Positions 23,912-30,726 of a stretch of 64,000 nucleotides of DNA are shown one piece after another (position 1 is the stretch's first letter; each line of letters begins with the position of its first letter). Position numbers and translations under genes: made by a program. The notes beneath the pieces are model-generated. The model saw only the letters and a program-made list of their open reading frames with translations. It did no database searches and was not told the DNA's origin. This DNA comes from PNNG01 sp964577055 (GTDB lineage: Bacteria; Bacteroidota; Bacteroidia; UBA7662): the NCBI GenBank assembly GCA_964577055.1, contig CAZNWC010000010.1, positions 1 to 64,000 on the forward strand, given 5' to 3'.

Positions 23912-24708
23912 GCACCACGCTGAAAATAGATACCATGGCCGAGCTGGCCGCCAAGGGCGAAAGTCCCGAAATTTTGTTTTGGGTAGGCTGTGCCGGTAGT
24001 TTCGACGACCGTGCGCGCCGTATCACCCGTGCTTTTGCTGCCATTTTGCACGAAGTGGGCATCAAATTCGCTGTGCTGGGCACCGAAGAAAGTTGTACCG
24101 GCGATCCGGCCAAACGCGCCGGCAACGAATTCCTGTTTCAGATGCAGGCCATGCAAAACATCCAGGTGATGAATATGTACGAGGTAAAGAAGATTGTAAC
24201 GGCTTGTCCGCACTGCTTCAACACCCTCAAAAACGAATATCCCGATTTGGGCGGCCATTACGAAGTGGTGCACCACGCCACCCTGCTGCAGCAGCTCATC
24301 AACGAGGGCCGCATCAAGGTTCAAGGCGGTGGCACTTTCAAAGGCAAGCGCATCACCTTCCACGATTCGTGCTATTTGGGTCGTGCCAACGGCATTTACG
24401 AAGCCCCACGCGCCGTGCTCGAAGCCCTCGATGCCGATTTGGTAGAAATGAAACGCAGCAAAGCCAACGGTTTGTGCTGTGGGGCGGGTGGCGCTCAAAT
24501 GTTCAAGGAGGCCGAAAAGGGCAATAAAGAAGTAAACATTGAGCGCATGGACGATGTGTTGGAAGCCCAACCCGAGGTGGTGGCTGCCGCTTGTCCGTTC
24601 TGCATGACCATGCTCACCGACGGTGTTAAAAACAAAGAAAAAGAAAGCAGCATCCAAGTTTACGATTTGGCTGAACTTGTTGCCAAGGCCAATGGTTTAG
24701 TAGACTGA
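23908..24708 (+). CDS. CCG-domain Fe-S oxidoreductase (HdrD/GlpC-like)
   Basis: 266 residues with two cysteine-rich CCG domains. The first has the signature in degenerate order (WVGCAGSFDDRA, SCTGDPAKRAG, ACPHCFNTLKNEY). The second is classical (DSCYLGRANGIYEAP, LCCGAGGAQMF, ACPFCMTML). Such domains bind a special 4Fe-4S cluster that handles disulfides or thiyl intermediates. It overlaps the membrane Fe-S gene by 4 bp and should form its catalytic partner on the cytoplasmic side. The true substrate is unknown. Confidence 0.88.
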   Translation: MSTTLKIDTMAELAAKGESPEILFWVGCAGSFDDRARRITRAFAAILHEVGIKFAVLGTEESCTGDPAKRAGNEFLFQMQAMQNIQVMNMYEVKKIVTACPHCFNTLKNEYPDLGGHYEVVHHATLLQQLINEGRIKVQGGGTFKGKRITFHDSCYLGRANGIYEAPRAVLEALDADLVEMKRSKANGLCCGAGGAQMFKEAEKGNKEVNIERMDDVLEAQPEVVAAACPFCMTMLTDGVKNKEKESSIQVYDLAELVAKANGLVD

Positions 24709-24720
24709 TAGCAATTCCCC

Positions 24721-25218
24721 ATGTACGCACCCTTCGAAAGCCTCGCCCCCGAATCGAAAGTTTGGATTTACCAAAGCAACCGTCCCTTCACCGAAGGCGA
24801 AATGAACAGCCTGCACCCGGCCCTTCGCACTTTTGTGGAAGGCTGGACGGCCCACAAGCAGGAGCTCAAAGGTAGTTATTTGCTGCTGCGCAACCAATTC
24901 ATTGTGCTGGCGGTAGACGAAACCAAAATGCCGGCCTCGGGTTGCAGCATCGACAAATCGGTACACTTCATGCAAGTGATTGAAAGCGAATTGGGCGTGA
25001 GTTTGTTCGACCGAATGTTGTTTGCCTTCGAAGAAAACGGAACCATTGCCACCCTGCACAAATCGGCCTTTGCCGAAGCCGTACAGCAAGGCCGCATCCA
25101 GGCCGATACCTTGGTGGTAAACAACATGGTATTTACCAAAGAAGCCCTCGAAAGCAAGTGGCTCTTGCCCTTCGCCCAAAGCTGGCACGCGCAGATGTTC
25201 GCCCCGGCAGCGGTGTGA
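24721..25218 (+). CDS. Conserved protein linked to Fe-S oxidoreductase operon
   Basis: 165 residues, soluble, no signal peptide. It resembles a Bacteroidota family often labelled 'ABC transporter ATPase', but no Walker A or signature motif is present, so that label is not supported here. Recognisable features are WIYQSNRPFTEGE near the N-terminus and GCSIDKSVHFMQ in the middle. It follows the CCG protein by 12 bp; this three-gene order is common in the phylum, suggesting a role with the redox complex. Function unassigned. Confidence 0.7.
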   Translation: MYAPFESLAPESKVWIYQSNRPFTEGEMNSLHPALRTFVEGWTAHKQELKGSYLLLRNQFIVLAVDETKMPASGCSIDKSVHFMQVIESELGVSLFDRMLFAFEENGTIATLHKSAFAEAVQQGRIQADTLVVNNMVFTKEALESKWLLPFAQSWHAQMFAPAAV

Positions 25219-25367
25219 TGGGCTAACAGACCACGGACGACAGTCGACAGCTTACAGCGCGCAGCTAAGCTTGAGAACCTCTTACATTACCCATCATCTG
25301 TCGCCTGTAATCGGTCGACCGTACCCTGTCGTCCGTTCTCCGTTCTCCGTCGTCCGTTCCCCGTCGT
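25219..25367. repeat. Low-complexity array between convergent genes
   Basis: GTCGTCCGTTCTCCGTTCTC and later GTCGTCCGTTCCCCGTCGTC form a short-word array (about 25330-25370). An opposite-sense GGACGACAGTCGACAGC lies near 25230. No gene or clear terminator. Confidence 0.55.
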
Positions 25368-25967
25368 CTATTCCAATATCCGCTCCATCAAGCCCCCAAA
25401 ACCCTCCGCCTGCAAATACTGCCCGTCGTGGTACACATTGCACTGCAGTTTGAGGTAGGCCAGCTTGCCGTCGCGGCGCAGTACTTCCAACAGCACATTG
25501 CCAAAACGTTGGTTGATTTGTCCACTTGCCACGGCCTCGGCCTGCAAACGCGGTTTCAGGTAGCGTTTGTGCAGCTCGTGCCAAGCCTCACCCACGGGCC
25601 ATATTTTGCGTTCGTTTTGTTTTTCGGCATAACCCCAGTCCTGCAGCTGTTCGGCCAGGCGATCGAGTAAAAAATCGTAGTGTTTTTCGGGCACGCCCGC
25701 CTCGGCATACCACATAAAGCCCGAGGCCTGGGTATTTTGCAGCAGCACAAATGCAGGCACGCTGCCCGGCTCCTCGGCTGCTTGCTCATAATGCGCCCGC
25801 AACAGCCGTCGGTGCTCGGCCTCCTGGTGGGTTTGGTAGTGCCGCATTTCGCTCACAAATCGCTCGCTGCGTTGCAAAGGCTCATGCACCAGCTGCGGGT
25901 CGGTTGAACTCACCGATTTACCGCCCAGCAATTGCTGTAATTGATCAATCCACGCATATTTGGCCAT
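25368..25967 (-). CDS. Hypothetical cytoplasmic protein
   Basis: 199 residues with codon usage like its neighbours and no signal peptide or membrane segment. The N-terminal half is helical and charged (MRHYQTHQEAEHRRLLRAHY); the C-terminal half has a mixed pattern (KIWPVGEAWHELHKRYLKPR, GNVLLEVLRRDGKLAYLKLQ). No family is recognised. It stands alone, convergent with the Fe-S operon. Confidence 0.65.
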   Translation of the reverse strand: MAKYAWIDQLQQLLGGKSVSSTDPQLVHEPLQRSERFVSEMRHYQTHQEAEHRRLLRAHYEQAAEEPGSVPAFVLLQNTQASGFMWYAEAGVPEKHYDFLLDRLAEQLQDWGYAEKQNERKIWPVGEAWHELHKRYLKPRLQAEAVASGQINQRFGNVLLEVLRRDGKLAYLKLQCNVYHDGQYLQAEGFGGLMERILE

Positions 25968-26195
25968 GAGGGAATAACGGATTTGAGGGGGGAAAGTTCA
26001 TAAAGCTTCGTTTGATTAGCCCTAGGGGATTTTATTTATGCCCTGTTATATTATGAAAATTAAAATATAATAAAAAACAACACGGTAATTTGGTGTGTAT
26101 TGTTTTTTTTACAATTGTAATGAACAATGTTATGTGGCCACTTGATTGTTTGCCCTGACCCGGGTTGAGGGTTAATTTTTCAAACCTTAATTCAA

Positions 26196-26693
26196 ATGAA
26201 ACAACTCACAAGCATTCTCTTTTTGTCTTTGGCTCTGTGTTCATGCAGCAAGGAACAAGTTCAGCCAGTGCCAAGTGTTGAATTGGAACGGAGCGTCAAG
26301 CCCAGTTTCCGTGCAGCTCCCCCTCCCAACGAATTAATTTACGAGGACCCAGATCCCACAGACGACGACCCAACAGAAAGGGCTACTTGCGTTGCGAACC
26401 CACTTGATTGTGGTCCATGGATTATAGTGAAAGGTAAGGCTTTCGCTTTCGCACAATTCACCAATGCCATCAACAGCGATGAATTGCAAGCCTATTTTTC
26501 GGGATCGACCTGGCAAAATCTATTTGATGAATTTGATGCAGACCTACTTGCTGGATTGCAAAATGGAAGCATTCTGATTACAGAAGTAGAAAATCCTGCC
26601 GACAATTCGCGCATCTTTATTGTTCATTATGCCAATCAAGAAGCTAGCAAGGCAAATAACCTCTTAGCGTTGCCATTTGACACCAATGAATAA
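26196..26693 (+). CDS. Lipoprotein, first gene of a three-lipoprotein module
   Basis: 165 residues; the signal peptide ends at ALCSC with the lipidated Cys near 17. A Pro/Asp-rich linker follows (YEDPDPTDDDPTERA), then a short segment with two Cys (TCVANPLDCGPW) that could form a disulfide, and a small acidic domain (LFDEFDADLLAGLQNGSILI). No family is recognised. The last 8 bp overlap the start of the next gene, so the pair is translationally coupled. The DNA here is AT-richer and has different codon choice from the flanking housekeeping genes, hinting at transfer. Confidence 0.65.
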   Translation: MKQLTSILFLSLALCSCSKEQVQPVPSVELERSVKPSFRAAPPPNELIYEDPDPTDDDPTERATCVANPLDCGPWIIVKGKAFAFAQFTNAINSDELQAYFSGSTWQNLFDEFDADLLAGLQNGSILITEVENPADNSRIFIVHYANQEASKANNLLALPFDTNE

Positions 26694-27735
26694 TAGAAAC
26701 ATTTTGTATTGCAAGGCACTCCTTCTTGGAGTGCTTTGCATCGCCTGTGAACAGGCAACCACATCAAAGGAAACGCCTGCGATTTCTTTGCCCTGGCCCA
26801 AGGAGGGACATACATCCGTTGAGGTGATAGACGGTCAATTGGTTTATTTGAACGCGTTGGATGGTGAAATTCGCATCATTCGTGAAGGACAAGTCGACAC
26901 ATTAAAGAATGTATATGACACCGATTTCCCTTTTCGCCCATCTGATATTTTTAGTTTAGGGAATGACTTGTACTTGATCAAAGAAGATTCCTTGCAAAGG
27001 CTCGGTGCTGAAGACAAACAAGTTGTGCCATTACTTCTTGACAAAGGCTACTTTAGAAGTACATATACACCGAGTATCAAGTTCGGAAACAGTGTTTTTC
27101 TACACCAAGGAACCACAGATTCATTATCAACCATGGTTGGAAAGACCAAGCGCTTGGGTTGGCAGTGCTGTGTGGCCAAGTTAACCTTTACGGCCAATGC
27201 TGGAGGCTTTTCGGTGGTTGAACAGGCAATGCCTTTGCCATTGGTGCCTTTCAAAGAGAATGACGGCAATTATTACGGTTTTGCCTCTTTTTTATCACAA
27301 TCGGGAGCCACAGGCGTATTGTCTTACGAGCGTTATGCTACAGTGTATTTATTTGATTTGAATACCAATGAAGTAGTTGATTCAGTTGAATTTTATAATC
27401 TGAGAGATTTCGGTCAAAAACCGGTCCCTGAGAATGCCAGTATGAATCAAAAGCGACTTTACTACCACGAACAGCCTCGTTACAAAGCCGCATTTTTGAA
27501 AGGGAGAGAAATTTGGAGAGTACTGCGATGGAAGGAAAACCAATGGTTGATGACCTTTCATTTGGATACCCGTAAACTACAAAAGTTCAAAATCCCGAAG
27601 GAAAGACCTTTGACTTTGTTCGAATTGAATGGTGATTTGTACAGAATAGAAGATAAGATATCAGAAAATGGCACTAAAACGATGCATTACTATTTGCTTA
27701 CTGACGCTGAGCTCATGCGCCTCAAAGGACAATGA
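26686..27735 (+). CDS. Lipoprotein with probable six-bladed beta-propeller
   Basis: 349 residues from the ATG at 26686; an upstream TTG in frame is less likely. The signal peptide ends at LCIAC (Cys about 21). The body shows repeated four-strand units with turns such as VEVIDGQLVYLNALDGEIR, YDTDFPFRPSDIFSLGNDLY and LFELNGDLYRIED, fitting the DUF4221/6-bladed propeller lipoproteins of Bacteroidota. A CC pair (LGWQCCVAKL) lies mid-protein. It overlaps the preceding gene by 8 bp and the next by 68 bp. Function unknown; such propellers often pair with thioredoxin-like lipoproteins. Confidence 0.65.
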   Translation: MNNRNILYCKALLLGVLCIACEQATTSKETPAISLPWPKEGHTSVEVIDGQLVYLNALDGEIRIIREGQVDTLKNVYDTDFPFRPSDIFSLGNDLYLIKEDSLQRLGAEDKQVVPLLLDKGYFRSTYTPSIKFGNSVFLHQGTTDSLSTMVGKTKRLGWQCCVAKLTFTANAGGFSVVEQAMPLPLVPFKENDGNYYGFASFLSQSGATGVLSYERYATVYLFDLNTNEVVDSVEFYNLRDFGQKPVPENASMNQKRLYYHEQPRYKAAFLKGREIWRVLRWKENQWLMTFHLDTRKLQKFKIPKERPLTLFELNGDLYRIEDKISENGTKTMHYYLLTDAELMRLKGQ

Positions 27736-28078
27736 ATACCTTGAGAAAGCTAGTGCCGATTTAGAGCAAAGGCAAATAGCCAAGGCTGTTTATATCCAAG
27801 GTAATGGTTGCTTGGCCTGTATTCAACCAGAATTGGGAAAATTTGTCGCTGACTCATCAACATGGATCATTCTTCATTCGAAGCTTGATTTTTTAAAAGG
27901 AGCGTTCAAACCCAAGGTTTGGGTCGATTGGGAAGGCCATTTCAGTCCAACCACTTTGGACACTTCTTATTTTCATGTTTTTATTCAACATGAAAAATGG
28001 CTTTATCGCACATCAAACACTGCCAAAGAAGTGAATCAAATCTTGAAAACGCATTCATTCGAATTTGGAACAAATTAA
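27668..28078 (+). CDS. Small lipoprotein with CxxC motif (thioredoxin-like?)
   Basis: 136 residues. The signal peptide ends at LTLSSC (Cys about 17). The segment AVYIQGNGCLACIQPELGKF places a CxxC at the start of a helix after a beta strand, as in thioredoxin-like proteins; the rest (WIILHSKLDFLKGAF, YFHVFIQHEKWLYRT) fits a compact alpha/beta fold. The start lies 68 bp inside the preceding gene in another frame, an unusually long overlap that points to tight coupling. A redox role for the three-protein module is inference only. Confidence 0.6.
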   Translation: MALKRCITICLLTLSSCASKDNEYLEKASADLEQRQIAKAVYIQGNGCLACIQPELGKFVADSSTWIILHSKLDFLKGAFKPKVWVDWEGHFSPTTLDTSYFHVFIQHEKWLYRTSNTAKEVNQILKTHSFEFGTN

Positions 28079-28150
28079 TTGCCCTGATAAGGAAGAATAT
28101 TTCAGCGCTTAGAATATCCCCAATACTTTCATGCAGACTGAATATCAACA

Positions 28151-28504
28151 ATGGAAAGACTGCTCACAAATAGGAAGTATGTTGGTGTAATATCCTACAG
28201 CGACGAAGACGGCCTCTTTTTTGGTAGCCTCCATGGCATCAATGATTTGGTAACTTTTGAAGGCGACTCGGTGGCCAGCTTAAAGGCAGCTTTTAAAGAA
28301 GCGGTTGATGATTACTTGGCCAGTTGCGAAGCCATGGGCAAACAGCCCGAAAAAGTATACAAAGGCCAGTTTAATGTGCACGTTTCCGCTCCTTTACATC
28401 GTTTGGCAGCCTTACACGCAGCGCAACAGCGCATTACCCTGAACAAATGGGTAGAGAATGCGATGAAAAAGGCTTTGGAAAGAAGTGCTGACGAAGTTTC
28501 CTAG
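28151..28504 (+). CDS. hicB: Orphan HicB-family antitoxin
   Basis: 117 residues. The N-terminal half has the HicB partial RNase H-like fold (YVGVISYSDEDGLFFGSLHG, FEGDSVASLKAAFKEAVDDY); the C-terminus is a ribbon-helix-helix-like segment (RLAALHAAQQRITLNKWVEN). HicB normally neutralises and represses the mRNA interferase HicA. No HicA-sized frame lies within 70 bp on either side, so this is a solitary copy. It may act as a stand-alone regulator or be what remains of a lost pair. Confidence 0.85.
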   Translation: MERLLTNRKYVGVISYSDEDGLFFGSLHGINDLVTFEGDSVASLKAAFKEAVDDYLASCEAMGKQPEKVYKGQFNVHVSAPLHRLAALHAAQQRITLNKWVENAMKKALERSADEVS

Positions 28505-28542
28505 TGGAAGCCTAGAGAAGCAGATGTTTTGGCAAGAGTTCA

Positions 28543-28899
28543 CTAAGGCAAAAACACGCTCGCTGGCAGCTTTAAATATGACTTGAGCCGTTGAGCCATT
28601 TTTAAGGTGAGGTCGCGTTTGCCCGACAGCACTGCCGAAACATGGCCCTTGCTGCCAATAACAGGCTCAAGGTCTTTGTTTTTTAGTCCTAGCTCGGTCA
28701 TTTTCCACTTGATGGCTTCAAGAGGGTCAAGTTCAGGTATTTGGTAATGTGCTTCATCGTAATGCTGAATGAGTAATGAAAGCAATTCCATTTCTGCTTG
28801 TTCTTCACTGCCAGCAGGAGCATGAAAAATTTCCATTAAACGCATGCTGGCTGCGTCGTACTCGGCTTCGGTTTTGAGAATGGTCCAGTTCGCTTTCAT
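28543..28899 (-). CDS. higA: HigA-type antitoxin, HTH
   Basis: 118 residues. A helical N-terminus is followed by an HTH_3/Xre domain (MTELGLKNKDLEPVIGSKGH, then VSAVLSGKRDLTLKMAQRLK) at about 68-115. It is the antitoxin downstream of a RelE-like toxin, and its ATG overlaps the toxin stop codon by 4 bp. The toxin-first order is typical of higBA. It should bind HigB and repress the shared promoter. Confidence 0.85.
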   Translation of the reverse strand: MKANWTILKTEAEYDAASMRLMEIFHAPAGSEEQAEMELLSLLIQHYDEAHYQIPELDPLEAIKWKMTELGLKNKDLEPVIGSKGHVSAVLSGKRDLTLKMAQRLKSYLKLPASVFLP

Positions 28900-29216
28900 T
28901 TGGTAAAAATTTTAGGATCGTAGGTGATCTGTTCTACATCTATTTTGTCGTATGCACTGTGTGGGCCAAACCAGACCACATAACATGCTTGCTGCAGGTA
29001 ATTGACGGAGACAATAAGCCTATAATCATTGCCTTTGATATTAAAAACCACACGGTTTCCATTGATTACACTTGCATTTCGATATACGGCCTTCAAGGCT
29101 TGCATATTGTCAAAGCGGTGGGCGGTAAATTCAGCGTACCATATCAACAATGGATTTTTTGCCATGGGGTACTTCTCGCAGTACCAAAGAATGGTCTTTT
29201 TTACCAGGACCCGCAT
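28896..29216 (-). CDS. higB: HigB-type RelE-superfamily toxin
   Basis: 106 residues from the ATG at 29216; a TTG eight codons upstream is possible but less likely because TATCTTTA (a -7-like element) lies between. It matches the HigB_toxin family: a helical N-terminus (WYAEFTAHRFDNMQALKAVY) and strands NRVVFNIKGNDYRLIVSVNY and CYVVWFGPHSAYDKI. Such toxins cleave mRNA on the ribosome. The conserved terminal HxxYDK motif (HSAYDK) is intact, so the toxin is probably active. Confidence 0.85.
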   Translation of the reverse strand: MRVLVKKTILWYCEKYPMAKNPLLIWYAEFTAHRFDNMQALKAVYRNASVINGNRVVFNIKGNDYRLIVSVNYLQQACYVVWFGPHSAYDKIDVEQITYDPKIFTK

Positions 29217-29352
29217 GAGGTAAAGATAGAGAGTTTTCAAATTGCAAACAAATGAGGTTCAAATAAACCTAACCAGATTCCGGCAAACCGCTTTGGTATG
29301 TACTATAAGGCTAAATTTTGCTATGTTCGCTTGTGTGCGGACTTGATTTTAA

Positions 29353-29448
29353 AGACGCGCCGACCTCTACCCCAACCAATTTGTAACCGTGAGCAGCTAC
29401 GGACAATACACCAAGCACTATTTTGCCAACGACCAGCGGGTGTACTGA
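29353..29448 (+). pseudogene. RHS-repeat protein remnant
   Basis: Between a stop at 29350 and a TGA at 29446 one frame reads DLYPNQFVTVSSYGQYTKHY followed by FANDQRVY. This matches the YTKHYY...G.RV motif found near the C-terminal core end of RHS/YD-repeat proteins. Only about 30 codons remain, with no start. It is a fragment left from a larger RHS gene, or a displaced RHS tail. Confidence 0.55.
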
Positions 29449-29453
29449 CTGTG

Positions 29454-29535
29454 AATCACACTATTCCCATGAACAATGTGTCAATAATCACATTATTCCT
29501 ATGAAAAATGCGATAAAAATCACATAATTGGCATG
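29454..29535. repeat. 32-bp tandem repeat, two and a half copies
   Basis: Units start at 29454, 29486 and 29518, a constant 32-bp period. The core is AATCACAnTATTCCnATGAA followed by nAATGnG. The third copy has only about 18 bp. There are no spacers, so this is not a CRISPR. The gap 29217-29559 is otherwise empty apart from the RHS remnant. Confidence 0.75.
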
Positions 29536-29559
29536 TATGCCCTTTTACATTTCAGTAAA

Positions 29560-30726
29560 TCACTCCTCGGCTTCATCGCTCACAGCCTCGCCTCCATACA
29601 AAATCGATAAAATGGCGCCTTTGTTTAAGTAAGCCCCGCTGGTGCGGTTGCTCAAGCCAATGATGGTGGTATGGTCGTCGGGCAGGTGTACCAAAAGTGT
29701 TTTGAAGCCGCGCCACCAACCGCCGTGGAAATAAACGGTTTTGCCCGAGGGGAGGTTGTACATCCGCCAGCCATAGCCGTAATTGCTCTTTTTGCGTTCG
29801 GGATTGTAAGGCTGCAGCGCCATCTGCATGCTTTTTTCGCTGATGAGCACATGGTTGAACAGCGCCTTTTCCCAAGCATATAGATCGTGTACTGAGGCGT
29901 AAATGCCTTTGTCGCCCACCACCCCGTTGAGGAAATAGTTGGGGGTAATTTCGCGGCCACCGCTGTAGCCTTTGAGGGCCAGTTCGGGCAAATCTTTGCC
30001 GGCCTGCATCAAAAAGGCGGTTTTCATGCCCGCAGGCTCAAACAGGTGCTTTTTGAGGTAGCGGTGGAAGGGCATACCGCTCACCTTTTCTACCATCAAA
30101 GCCAAAAGCGCATAACCGGTATTGTTGTAATCGAACCGGCGGTCGGGCGGAAAAAAGGGCTGCTGCGGCTGCTCGGTAATGAGCTGCAGCATCGACTGGT
30201 TGGTAGGATACGTACTGTGGTCGGGCCACAAACGGTCGAGGTCGTACATATAATTGCTCAAGCCCCCCCGGTGGCACAACAGCATATGCACCGTAATGCC
30301 GCGGTGCGGAAAATCGGGGAAATACTGCTGCAGACTATCGGTGAGCTTGATTTTGCCCTGCTCTACCAATTGCAAAACAGCCACCGCGGTGAACTGCTTG
30401 CTTACCGAGGCGAGCTCGAACAAATGTTCGGTACGCAAACTGTCGCCAGCTTTCCGGCTCGCCAAACCCACAGCACCTTCGAACAATATTTGTCCCCGGT
30501 GCGCAATCAGTATGGCCCCATTGAAGCCCTGCCGCCGCAGTTGAATCTGCAACAGGCTGTCGAGCGCACGGGCCTTGCGGGCCATGTCGGCTTGATCGTT
30601 GATGAATACCTTTCCGGGCTTGTCGGCCACATAGGCATTTTTACCTTGCTCCTTGCAAGTGAACAGCAGGGGCAGGGTGAGCAAAACAATGAGAAAAAAA
30701 CGCCCTATCGGACGCTTTCGGCGCAT
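29560..30726 (-). CDS. Serine hydrolase, class C beta-lactamase fold, lipoprotein
   Basis: 388 residues. The signal peptide ends at LLFTC (Cys24), predicting a lipoprotein. The catalytic pattern of the beta-lactamase/DD-peptidase fold is intact: SxxK (Ser107-Val-Ser-Lys110), YxN (Tyr200-Asn-Asn202) and a late HGGW motif in place of KTG. Members are esterases, peptidases or D-aminopeptidases; resistance cannot be inferred. Its ATG overlaps the purL stop by one base, so it is the third gene of a PepSY-like, purL, hydrolase operon, an unexpected partner for purine synthesis. Confidence 0.85.
   Translation of the reverse strand: MRRKRPIGRFFLIVLLTLPLLFTCKEQGKNAYVADKPGKVFINDQADMARKARALDSLLQIQLRRQGFNGAILIAHRGQILFEGAVGLASRKAGDSLRTEHLFELASVSKQFTAVAVLQLVEQGKIKLTDSLQQYFPDFPHRGITVHMLLCHRGGLSNYMYDLDRLWPDHSTYPTNQSMLQLITEQPQQPFFPPDRRFDYNNTGYALLALMVEKVSGMPFHRYLKKHLFEPAGMKTAFLMQAGKDLPELALKGYSGGREITPNYFLNGVVGDKGIYASVHDLYAWEKALFNHVLISEKSMQMALQPYNPERKKSNYGYGWRMYNLPSGKTVYFHGGWWRGFKTLLVHLPDDHTTIIGLSNRTSGAYLNKGAILSILYGGEAVSDEAEE

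Noticed and set aside
28080..28150. A HicA toxin upstream of HicB
   Set aside because: The 70-bp gap is too short and holds no suitable frame.
29454..29535. Possible CRISPR array
   Set aside because: The 32-bp units are directly adjacent with no spacers, and no cas gene is present.
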